Part shown: one piece after another, positions 46,900-58,249 of the stretch | How positions within the stretch are numbered: position 1 is the first letter of the stretch | Layout of the letters: each line of letters starts with the position of its first letter | DNA from: Papilionanthe hookeriana x Papilionanthe teres | Taxonomy: Eukaryota > Streptophyta > Magnoliopsida > Asparagales > Orchidaceae | Length of the DNA stretch: 64,000 nt | Direction of reading: 5' to 3' | NCBI GenBank assembly: GCA_022702705.1 | Contig: CM040427.1 | Span: forward strand, 73,833,283 to 73,897,282 | Position numbers and translations under genes: made by a program | The notes under the pieces: generated by a model | The model's input: only the letters and a program-made list of their open reading frames with translations | Told to the model about the DNA's origin: nothing | Databases searched by the model: none

Positions 46900-48100
46900 T
46901 TCTCTTGGTCCATGGCTCAAATGGGTTACCATTCTCATTTAACCCCAATTTTTCGAAAAAATCCAACTTTGACCCCTTAACCCTAAAACTCCCCAAAGTA
47001 CCAAATTGCCCATAAACCCTAATTTTGACCAAAATCTCAAAAATGCCCAAAGTAGCCAATTTTCTTGAAAATCATCCTAAAACATTGCTTATCGCTCAAA
47101 ATACCCAAAACACCTAAAATTTACCAAAATTCCTAAAATACCCCCAAAATTACCAAAATGCCCCTCCAAATCCAAAAATTCCAAAAAATCCCAAAAACTC
47201 TAAAATCATCCCAAATGTCTCCAAAATTAATTTGAACCACTTCACTTGACCCAATTTGACCAAATTGATCCATTTTGACCAAAACCCCTAAATTGCCCCT
47301 TTAAGCCTAAAATACCCAAATCACTCCAATGTCCACCCAAGTGACCCCAATTCTCCTCCAATTTCAATTCTAAATTAAACTTAATCACTCCTAATCTCAT
47401 TTTAAACCAAATTCAAGTCCAATTTGACACAATTTCAAATCTAATTTCAATCCAAACTAGAAAGCCCCAATTTTGGCCATATGACATAAATCCCCCAAAT
47501 TGAACCTCTTAGCCAAGTTGATTTCCCCAAATTTGAATTCTAAACTCTTTATAACATTCCTACACACCAAATTGATGCATCAATTGACCCACATTTGAGC
47601 CTAAAACTCACTCAAATCCAATCCAAGTCAAAATCCCTAAATTGGCCCCAAATTGGCCACATGCCCAAATTCCACCAAATTGAATCCCCTAAACACATAT
47701 TTTTTTCCACCCAATTCTTGTTGAAAACACTTTATGACATTACCCAACATCAATCGAACCACTAATTTACCCTTAACCCCACTCTAGCCTAACCTAAACC
47801 CAAGCCTAACCCATGTTAGCCCAAATTAACCAAGTGTCCAAATTTTACCAAATCCACCTCCCAAATCAATTCAAAACCACTTCAAATATTTTCCAAACTC
47901 TTCATAACAATCATACAAACTATATTGCTCGATCAATTTGACCAAACCCAAGCTCAAACCCAAGCTAGCCCGACATTGATCCAAATTACCTCAAATTGAA
48001 CCTATGAACACCCAAATCGATCAAAGTAACCCAAATTTACCAAGCCAAAGCCACCACAGCCAAGATGTGAGCCCTAGGGACCAGTCTAGACCCACCTAGC
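46900..48100 (+). repeat. G-depleted CCAAATT-type degenerate repeat
   Basis: The + strand is dense in CCCAAATTGACC- and ACCAAAATTACC-like words and nearly lacks G for long stretches. No fixed period is obvious. It lies upstream of the TATTTAAA box at 48440. Confidence 0.7.
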
Positions 48101-49289
48101 CCAAGCTACATGAGCCATGGACCAAGGGTCCCTTAATTTAAGGGATATCCTTCCTTAAATGGCCAAATCATATATTTCTTTGCCCAAAGCTTTCCCTAAA
48201 CCAATTAATCACCATTAAGACTCCCCTCTAGCTCACCTTACCACCTGAGCACCTCCCCTGGCCTGGCCGACAGGTTTAGTCGCCGGAGGAGCCAAAAAAT
48301 CGAGAACCACCCACCCAAATTAAAACCTAAATTGGTCTGGCCTCTGTGTCCAGCTCCAATTAGTCAATGGTGCATTTCTGTCCTCCACCTAACCAGCTAA
48401 TTGCACCCACCAGCAGGCCCTGAGCTTCACCCCAGCCATGGGTATTTAAACCCCACCTCTTCACGGCTAAAACAAGAGATGTACATTTACCTTTGGGAGA
48501 CTCTGCCAATTTGCTTCTAAAGCATCCTCTAAAACTTCTAAGCTCGAGCCAACCAACTTTCAGCCCTAGCCCCCACTGCCTGAGTTCAATTTTTTAGCTC
48601 AAGTTTCTACTGAAACAGGAAACAATTCACCACAGCTCCACACTGCACCAAATTCTAATTAATTGCAGCCACACCATCCTCACACTGAGAGAAGAAGATC
48701 CCCAATAAAAGCCCCATCACAGACCCTCTCCAACCTTAACTTTGATCAACACCTGAAATTGGGTCTGGTCGAATTTGGGTCCAGGTATTTCACCAGAGCA
48801 GGGGACTTCATTCGTGAGCTCGTTGGACCTCTATGAAGCTTCTGCAAACGTCTGATTTGGCCTCCCCTCTCAGACCAACGTATTGAACTTCACCTTCTTC
48901 CCGAGCCTATTTTGATTCACCATGCACATTGAGTTGATTTCAGGCTAGGTTAACCCAATAGATAGGTTCATCCTAGTCAGACAAGTCCATAGAAACGAAA
49001 CCGAAGTGATTTGGTTGAGTCTAGGCTGAGATCTTAAGGTTTTAGTGTGGATGGTTTATGGGTTAGGACGGTTGGGGATGATGACCAAAAGCAATTGGAT
49101 CGCACGTGTATTGGATGGACAACGTTGATGCAGTCGGACGAGAAGATGGTCTATAAAGCGCGGACCGCGTGGCAAGTGACTCAGCTGGTATAGTCGAATG
49201 ATGGAGCGACGCATGGAGACTTCGAAGCAACCGAGGAGGACGCGGCACTGCGTGTTTAAATAGAAAAATATGGATTTAATGAATTAATT

Positions 49290-51600
49290 AAATCGACCTA
49301 ACTTTAAAAATCCATAACTTGGTGTAGAAAAATTAGAAAAATAAAAAAAAAATACCCACTTGCTCAATGAACAGAGGAGAACAATGTGGAAATAATTTAA
49401 TATTTATGATGTATATTTTATTTTTAATTAATTAAATACAGTAAATCATATTTCTTCATGGCACGAACTTTGGGGGTCTTGTTCTCTCTGTCATGAGGGA
49501 CCTTCCCTGATTTTTCCAATGTCAGGGGGTTCTCTCTGTGGAGAACCCTAATTTTCAAGACAAATGTCTCTGTTTTGATATAAAATTATAATAATTAAAA
49601 TATTAATCAGGAAAATGCAAAGTAAATTTTGGTAGGTTCACTGTAACCAGAGGACTAAAAGAAAAATATAAACTTAGTTTAAATCACTAAAACTCACCCT
49701 AATTGTAATTAACCCATTAAAATGAAATAAAATTAAATTAGACAAAATTTAAATGTAAATGGCATAAAATCATTCTCCACTGTATTTTAAAATTAAGGGA
49801 ACTTCCCATAAAAATTTCAAGTCAATTGGAGTTAATTTGACAACTAAATAGAATTTTCCAAGTGAAATATCATTTTAAACATTAAAAATAATTATAATAA
49901 TTAAAATACAACTAAAAAATCACCAAATTAGTTTTGAGAGTTCTTTATGACCAAAAAAATTTAATAAAAATAAAATGGTAATTAAAATGAATACTCTATT
50001 TTAAAGCCTATTTTAATTTTTTTGTAAATAATTAAAAATTATTAAAATTAATTAAAAATAATAAAAATCACTAAAATATTAAAATCCACTAAAATGTTGC
50101 ATTTGGTCTCATAATTATTTGGGAACCATAAAAATATTTTTTCTAAATTTCTAAGTGAAGATATTCATTTTAAAGGTTTAATAATAATTTTATGTTTAAA
50201 AATAAATTTTTCCTAATTTCTCACTAAATAATTAAAATATAAGCCACAAAAATATGAAACTTATTTCTCTGGGTTCTCCGAACTTAGAGATATGTAATTA
50301 AAATATAAAATTCAATTTTCCAATTAAATAATATTTTATATGTAATTAATACTCCAAAAATTAAAATAATTGTAATAATTAAAATAAGTGGTCTACTAGT
50401 CTATGTGAACCTCCACTAATTTTCTTAGAAATAAATAATTTGTTTTGAACGAGTTATTAAATTATCTTTAGAAATCCTTGTTTTTGCATGCAAATAATTA
50501 TATAAATTATATTAAAATTAGAAGAGTTAAATTTTCTCCTCCGATATTTTAATTGACTCAAGAGTGGGGTAATATAAAAATTTCAAAGTCATTTGAGTTA
50601 TACTTAATAATATATGAGGTGATAGGTCTTATAGGGGCAAAATTGTAATTAAGAAATTTAATCCATAGTAAATGTTTAGACTTAATCAAGGGGGAAATGG
50701 GCAATGAACAATCTTAATTGACATTCTTGGATGATTGAAACATAAGGGGATAAAATGGTAAAAACTAACTTCACCTTTGTCACAGAAAATATAAATTTGC
50801 AATTTCCTTAATTATTTTGATTTGGAAATCAAAATTAAATGATCACAGGGTTAGAGGTTTGAATTTGGAAGTTAATAACCCATCAATATAATACCCCTAG
50901 TTGGTTTTTAATGACAATTCAGTACTTTGATAAGAATCATAATCATATAAGTTAATCTTTTCCCAAAATTGCAAATATACCCATTGAATCTTAAGAGCTT
51001 GGTAGTGAGCTATGCTTAATCAAACTTAACTAATATGGATTAGAAAATATGATGAAATTAATTGTGAACATTTTTGAAATACTACAAGCCTAATTTTAAA
51101 AATCAAATCAACAAGTTTTTTGATAAATCAATTTGCCTCTAAAGTCCTTCACTCACATAATTTACAAACAGAATTTTAAGTGATGATTACCCCATTCTTA
51201 GGGTTGATCAAAACATCAGTTCATTGAGCATAAGGGTATGAATAGGAATGATTCATCAAGCAACATAATAAGTTTGAATGAACTCGAGACTTTTCAAAAG
51301 ATTGTGAGATGTACAGGGCCCGATCCTTGGACCTTTCTCATAACCTTTGGGATATCTTGGAGGACGATAAAACTTATAATGCCTTGCTTGAAGAATGAAT
51401 CATCTATACACTTAAATAAATATGACCCATCAAGTTTTGATATAGGATTCGGTAAGCCCGTGACGAACCTATCTATAGGCTTACTCAGCTTTTCTCACAA
51501 GCATGCTTCAATTCCCGCAAAATTATATATATGCATTGCAAGGCTAAACTTTCAGGTGAAGGAACGAGATAAAATGTCATGTACGCTTTTATTTTATTCC
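49290..51600 (+). repeat. Dispersed repeat, copy 1
   Basis: It matches the reverse complement of 58.3-60.73 kb through the same order of landmarks: CTTGGTGTAGAAAAATTAG (49319), CTTGCTCAATGAACAGAGGA (49357), TTTTCTCCTCCGATATTTTA (50530), AAGAGCTTGGTAGTGAGCTA (50993) and ACTTTTCAAAAGATTGTGAG (51290). It has no recognisable coding sequence. Confidence 0.8.
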
Positions 51601-52989
51601 ACTGCAAATTACTTTCATTTAATTTCTCATACATTTTCTACTTGTGAAATTGCATGATAAACAACAAGGTCACCCTGCAAGTCAAAACCAAAAATTTTAG
51701 GATAGCCGCAAAACCAAAATCAAAGTTAAAATTCAAACAAAAGAAAGATAAAATTCACTGTCACAATAGTTAAAATATAAGAAAATTCAAAATTTAATCA
51801 CAAAAAAAAAAAAATAAAAACACAATTACAACTACATTAAAACGTCTCTATCGGATGATCGGGAATCCCTTGGAGGAGGCAACCTACAGCTGCTAACGAG
51901 ATTTCCTACAGTCTGAATGAAAGTACTGAATTCATTTAGTTGAATTTGGTAAATTCATTTAGATTAAGTGAATCCGAAGAAAATAGTGGTGCTGGAACGA
52001 GGGAACCGTGGGATCCTAAGCGATGTCTCTATAACTAACTTAAATATGTCCCTAATAAAGATATTAAGACATCTTAATTTCAACATTTCTAAAACATGCT
52101 ACTTCTCCCAATATTGTACATTTGATACTTCTAAAAATAAACCTGCTGTGATGAGGAGCTTGAAGCATACACAGTGGGAAACATGGCCATCTTCAATAAC
52201 AAAAACTCCTAAGAATTAAATAAGATGTCATAAGACTTCGAGATAGCCTGCCTACTGCAACATAAATCCTCACTTCATCCCTTTAGGCCCTTGCACTTCG
52301 TGCAATATAAGCTCTAACTCACCTTAGGATTCTGAGTTGGTCATTCGATATGAAATAAATCCTTCTATCTTCCAGGCTATTCATATAATCAGTATCAAGT
52401 GAATGTAAAATCTTAATAATAAAATTGACAGGATGAACACTAAATAATTTTCTTAAATCGAAGCCAAGCCGTAGGATAGTTTGGGAAATCACCAAGTTTC
52501 TTCTTGGAGCTGTACTTTCCTTAACTCTCTCTCTCCCTTTGGATTCCCATAATAATTATTCCAAACATGAGCCACTCACCTATTGGATTTCTTATTACCA
52601 AAATACTGTGAAGAAACCTACCTTCTGGAAGTCATGAATAAAATATTTTCTGATCTAAATCAAGAGTTTTTTTATGTGAGATTGGTTGTCTAAGATGTAA
52701 TTAACTATAGGGGTTTGACCTCATAGGAAACTTTAAGACCCCAGATTAATATAAACCATATCTAGTTGCTTCATACTAGTTAGGGGAAGTTGTCAGTCAA
52801 CATAAATGATTCGCAAGCTAAACGAATGTCATAAATCTTTAGTTTATTTAATCGAGTCTCATTAGTAAGCAATGTGTCTATCCTTTGGAGTAGATGTATG
52901 GCTTGCAATGTAGTTTTCGCTTATTTAAACTATTGTTTATATGAGATTGGTTTTGAATTTCATATTTTAAAATTAAGAAATGATATCCC

Positions 52990-52992
<3 letters not shown>

Positions 52993-53031
<39 letters not shown>
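52993..53031. repeat. (AT)19 microsatellite
   Basis: Uninterrupted AT dinucleotides at the right edge of the insertion. Confidence 0.95.
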
Positions 53032-53033
<2 letters not shown>

Positions 53034-53061
53034 CATAAATTAAATCTAAACACTTTAAAGA

Positions 53062-53930
53062 CTGATAATACTTAACAAGAAAAAAAAGTTTACAGATAAC
53101 GAAACTGTTTCACTTAGTGAGGAGTGTAGCACAATTATCAAGTAAAAACTTCCTGAAAAACTAAAATATTCTGGTAGTTTAACTATACGTTGTGTTATTG
53201 GTGACGATTTTTGGAAAAATCTTATGTGATTTTAGAGCCAGTATTAATCTTATGCCTCTATCAATTTTAGATGGTTAGGTTTAGGAGAGATTTTCCTACC
53301 ACTGTAACTCTTCAGTTAGTTGATCGTTCGATCCTAAAAAAGTTATAAAAGATGTATTGGTGAAGGTAGATAAATTTATCTTTCTAGTGGATTTTATTGT
53401 TTTAGATATGGTGGAAGATAAAAAATTCCTATTATTTTGGGGAGACTATTCCTTGCAACTGGAAGAGTTGTGAAAGATGTTTAAAAAGAAGAATTAACTT
53501 TGAGAGTCAATGATCAAGAGGTAACATTTAATATATCAAAAGCCATGAAATATCCCGCAACAAAAAACATAATGAATGTTCCAAAATGGAAGTTTGTGAT
53601 TATCTAAGTAATGAGTCTTTTAAGAAAAAGTTTGAAGAGAAATTAGAGCAAGAAGATTTGAAATATGAGGATGAGGATGAGAGGGAAGATAAAAATGTTG
53701 AGATAGAAAATGAAAAGGTAAATTATGTTCAGGAAAGATTTAAGATATTAGATATTACTGGAAGTGATTTAAAACCCTCAGTCCTTCAATTATAAAACCT
53801 CCTAAACTTGAAATGAAAATATTAAATACCCATTTAAAATATGTATTTTAGGAGATTCATCTACATTACCTGTTATTATATCCCAGATTTATTTGAATTA
53901 CAAGAGCAAAAACTATTAGAAAATCTAAAA
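53062..53930 (+). pseudogene. Athila-like protease and linker remnant
   Basis: NETVSLSEECSTII and KLPEKLKYSGSLTI lead into the protease. Its active site, normally D-L-G-A-S, reads D-F-R-A-S (GAT at 53228), followed by INLMPLSI. ILGRLFLATGRVV and EELTLRVNDQEVTFNIS (53490-53545) follow. The acidic linker (53586-53795) and PPKLEMKILNTHLKYV come next. The Gly-to-Arg change and multiple stops rule out function. Confidence 0.85.
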
Positions 53931-55245
53931 AAATACAAAAAAGCTTTCAGATGGACTAGCTGATATTAAGGGAATCAGTCCTTCGATTTGTATGCATAAA
54001 ATTCTATTGGATGAACATCATGAACCTAAGGCTGATCCTCAAAAGTGATTAAACCTGATGATGAAAAAAGTAGTTAATAAAGAAATTTTAAAATGGTTAG
54101 ACGCTGGAATAATATATCATATTTCAGATAGTGCTTGGGTAAGTCCAATTCACTGCGTTCCAAAGAAAGGGGGAGTGACTATAAATGTAAATGAGAAAAA
54201 TTAATTAATACCAACAAGATAAGTCACTGCTGGCGAATCTGTATTGACAATAGAAAATTAAATAACATCACTAGGAAATATCACTTTCCTTTACCTTTTC
54301 TAGACCAAATATTGGATAGATTAGCTGAGCACAAATATTATTTATTTTTGGATGAATATACTGGGTATCATCAAATTCCAATCGCTCTTGAGGATTAAGA
54401 AAAGGCAACATTTACTAGTCCTTATGAAACATTTGCTTTTCGAAGAATGCCCTTTTGATTATGTAATACATCTGTAACATTTAAAGATGTATGATGTCAA
54501 TTTTCTATAATTTAATTGAAAATTGAATGGATGTGTTTATGGATAACCTTTCAGTGTTCGGAACTTCATTTGAATTATGTTTAAATAATTTAGAAAAAAA
54601 GTTTTTGAACTAAATGAAAAAATAAATTTAGTTTTAAATTGGGAGAAATGTCAATTTATGATTGCAGGATGAATTGTCCTTAGGCATAAAATTCCTGAAA
54701 GTGGCATGGAAGTAGATTCAATAAAAATCCAAATTATTGCTAAACTACCACCTCTTACCACAGTGAGAGGCGTTAGAAGTTTTTTACGTCATATTGGTTT
54801 CTACATGCGTTATATAAAAGTGTTTTAAAAAATTATTAAGCCTCTGTGTCAACTTTTAGAAAAAGATATGAAATTTGATTTTAATGAAGAATTCATAAAG
54901 GCCTTAGAATTATTAAAAAAAATTAATCACTGCTCCGATAATAGTTTTACCTGATTGGGAGAAACCATTTAAGCTAATGTGCGATGCTAGTGATTATGCC
55001 ATTGGAGTTGTTTAAGGATAAAGATATGAAAAAAAAAATTTTAAGTAATATACTATGCTAGTAAAACTCTAAATGAGGCTTAAGTTAATTACACCACTAC
55101 TGAAAGAGAGTTATTAGCTATTGTTTATGCTTTTGACAAGTTTAGGTCATATTTAATTGGGGTTAAATTTATAGTGCATACAGACCATTCTACTATTAAG
55201 TATATAATGCAAAAGAAGAATGCAAAAATTGAGGTTATACTAATC
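53931..55245 (+). pseudogene. Athila-like RT and RNase H remnant
   Basis: RT landmarks: GISPSICMHKILLDEHHEP (53977), WLDAGIIYHISDSAWVSPIH (54097, first residues approximate), FLDEYTGYHQIPIALED (54340), ATFTSPYETFAFRRMPF, and the active site FMDN (54536-54547) instead of FMDD. RNase H landmarks: LMCDASDYAIGVV (54972-55010) and YTTTERELLAIVYAFDKFRS (55090-55148). The protein stops abruptly at about 55245, before integrase. Stops and frameshifts are many. Confidence 0.9.
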
Positions 55246-55574
55246 TAGTCGTTTTTCCTGGAGACTTCATTTGGATAAACATTTGAAGCTGATCGACCAA
55301 ACGAGTAAAGCCATCCCTTTTGTATTTGTTCTCTCGGTCATAGAAAGTTCTCTTCGTTAAAAACCCTCCGCTTGATGCTTGGAAAATGAAGGCAGTCATC
55401 ATGTTATCTCGTACAATATGGCATTGGTACTCTCTATAAAATTCAGATCTAGATCCTATGCAACGCTGATGAGGATGCGTTCGACGTGTAGAAAAATGCA
55501 TTTGGGTTACTCTGCTTGCATGCTCATTCATAGTGTCTTTCATATTGCATGTTGGTCACGTAAGCGCTTTCAAT
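55246..55574. other. Gene-free junction
   Basis: Unrelated sequence begins right after the RNase H fragment. The overlapping frames on both strands (55235-55618) have no family features. Confidence 0.5.
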
Positions 55575-56110
55575 TTGATCACCGTCCCAATTCAGTCGAC
55601 CAATTACTTTTGGCTTAATCGCTATCCTAAATCGCTTGACCAATCACCTCTTCAGTTCGATCGGTCGTCTCGGCACGATTGATCGGTCACATTAGGTTTG
55701 ATCAGTGTCACTGACTCGATCACCTTATCTTTTGTATTTGATCGACCTCCACGGCTCTATCACCCTATCTTTTGGGTTAGATCGGTCGTCCTGGTTTAAC
55801 CACCATTCACTTGGGTTCGATCAGCAGCCCCAGTCCAATCGCCCATTTAATCAGATTCAATCGACCGTCCTTATCCCATCACCTGATTACTTGGTTCAAT
55901 CGGCCATTACGGTCCGATCACCCTATCCTTTGGGTTTGATTGACCGTCTCGATCCAATCACCCTATCTTTTTGGTTCAATCATCCACTCTAAGCTTGATC
56001 ATCTAATCTCTTAGATTTAATTAGTCATCCCAGGCTGATCACCCTATATTTTGATTCTATCTATTGTCCATCTTGATCGACCGATCACTTCAGTCCAGTT
56101 GGCCATCTTT
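55575..56110 (+). repeat. 40-bp minisatellite, about 13 units
   Basis: Units of 38-41 bp of the type ATCACCCTATCTTTTGGGTT followed by GATCGGTCGTCCTGGTCC repeat about 13 times, with substantial divergence. The GATCG(A/G)(C/T)CGTC core is the best kept part. Confidence 0.88.
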
Positions 56111-58249
56111 GGCTAACTAAACTTGAATGGTGTATGCTTATGCACTTGTTTGCATCATGTTGCTTGTCGGGCTTGCTTTTGCAACTATTTTTTTGTGAAT
56201 GAAAACCATTTTTGGGCATTATGCTTGTCATATTTCATTGCATGTTACATTATTCTTGCCTTGTATGCTTTGTAGCATGTGGAATGTTTGGGTGTCACTT
56301 TGAGCATCCATACTTGTGGTGTCTCTTTGAGCACCTGCATCTGCAAGTGTCCTTTCTACATACTTTAAGATATGCACAAAGATAAGTGCATGCACACTTT
56401 GTGAGGGGATGGTCCTCATGCAAGTCCATCTGTTGCACATTTCTCACGAGTATAGCGTAGTGAGCAATGCAAGTTTTTGTATTACAATCAACTAGTGAAT
56501 GATTGTACTAGGGTTTCAACAACTCTAAAGTACGTCACATGCATATTATGGACTTACTTTTAATGGTACTGTATTTTAAAAGTATAAAAAATGAATTTTT
56601 TTCTATTATGTATTATCCACTCTACTTTTAATTATATAAGTTAGGCTATATTTGAGGTCATTTATTTTAAAATATTTCCCCTTCAGTGACATACTTTAGA
56701 TCCCTTGGTTTGGCAACCCTGCCAAAGTCATAAACTATGACTTTGCCCCTGCACTGTGCAAACAGAAGTTGTGATAGGACATTATGCTAGATGGTGTGAT
56801 AGGCTATGACTAGGATGTTAAATAGTTTTTTCGATGTCCTTGCTATAATTCTCTGTTGGTTTGGTTGCGCTTTCCAAGAATCACCTTTTGTGTTGTTTTT
56901 TTTCCTTATTGGGTGTAAGACTTGCACATTAGTATGTTATGGGTGATCATTTTGTAGGGATCCATGTCCAACATGGAGGAGCTGTAATGTTTTAAAGCTA
57001 ACTTTTTACTTGCAGGTGTTGCTTAGCTCTCCTCTCCCCAGACATGGTTTAACACGTTGTATGTAGATAGTTTTTTAATAACATGATTTTCATGTTGATC
57101 GAGTCTATTTTTTGGAATTTTATATATACCTTTTAGAGTACTATGAGAGTCCTATAGTGGAAATAAGATACTGACATAGGTTCTGAGGTGCTTGAGGCGT
57201 GGAACCACGTGATGGGGACCAGGAGCAGATGCTCGTGTCTCGTATTTTAATTCTGCGTTTCTTTGATGTACATCATTTAGGACATGGTATGTATACGTGA
57301 TGCCTGACTACCCTTTTTAGATATGTCATCGACCCAGTGGCGTTGGTCTTTCTTATTATTTATTTGTTTGGCTTGCTTTACTTTCTGCAGTGTGTTTGTC
57401 CTGGCTTCATCATTTTTACCTTGTGTTCTGTCTGGGAATCCAGCATTATAATGTAGGCACTTCAAGGACCTTAATATTATAAATTTACTATAATATCCTA
57501 ATAAAAGATTAAGATTTCTCAAAGTTTAGGATTAAAATATTTCAAGATTTTAGAACCCGCACTTTGCTTTTCTGCATGACCTTCGAGACTGTTTTAAAAT
57601 GTTTATGCATAACATCATCTTCTTTTGACCTTAGGGCTACAGAGGTCTCCTTGGATGATGCAATTCAAGGATTACTGACAAGGAGTCTTATGTTGTGTTA
57701 GGTCGACTACATTCACGATTAGGTAAACTTAAGGTCCTAATAATTTGGTATGACGGATTTGTGGTATCCTAACCCGGCTATCTCTATTTAATTATGATTA
57801 CTCTACCACTCCTTTTGCTGAGCCACTTTGAGCCCTGCTATGCTTTGTAATTTTGTTGATGTCATCTCGTAGGCCCTAGTTGTAGATAAGCCGTCTCCCA
57901 TTTGGGATACGGTGATTCACACTACCCTTTTGGCCCGATTAAGTGTTGGAACCATAGTGTGGATTCTCTGGTCGGCCTGGTTATTTTATAGGGCCTAATT
58001 ATTGATGAGTCGCTACCCATTTAGGATGTTAAAGATTTACTCTCTGTCATGTGGCTTAGCGAGAGCTTTAAAAGCATTGGGATGTTCCTATGAAATAACT
58101 ATATTTTTGGTGGCTTATTTACCTATCATGATATTGTAAGCAAGACTCCTTTTATTGAGAGTACTTCTTGGGTATCCCCCAACCAAAGTGATACATCCCG
58201 TTGAGAGTGCTCTTGATCCCATAACAAATTTTTTTTTTTTGATTCTCTA
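56111..58249. other. Gene-free DNA
   Basis: No coding or element ends recognised. It could be the continuation of the repeat that follows on the minus strand. Confidence 0.45.

Larger units (their letters stand above)
46457..53031 (+). mobile_element. 6.6-kb non-coding insertion in an Athila-like element
   Basis: The gag-pol protein breaks off at MKGYI (46456) and resumes as ILNKKKKFTDNETVSLSEEC at 53068, exactly the next residues of the family. The insert begins TGTTGACCTC, as an LTR would. It contains no recognisable retroelement protein. Inside are a G-poor repeat-like stretch (46.9-48.1 kb), a TATTTAAA box at 48440, and a segment repeated in inverse orientation at 58.3-60.7 kb. The right boundary lies at an AT microsatellite and no target duplication is evident. 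A very long solo LTR or a non-autonomous LARD-type element is possible. Confidence 0.5.

Noticed and set aside
51238..51657. 139-codon frame
   Set aside because: It lies in the dispersed repeat; the inverted copy near 58.3-58.9 kb does not keep the frame, and no family is recognised.
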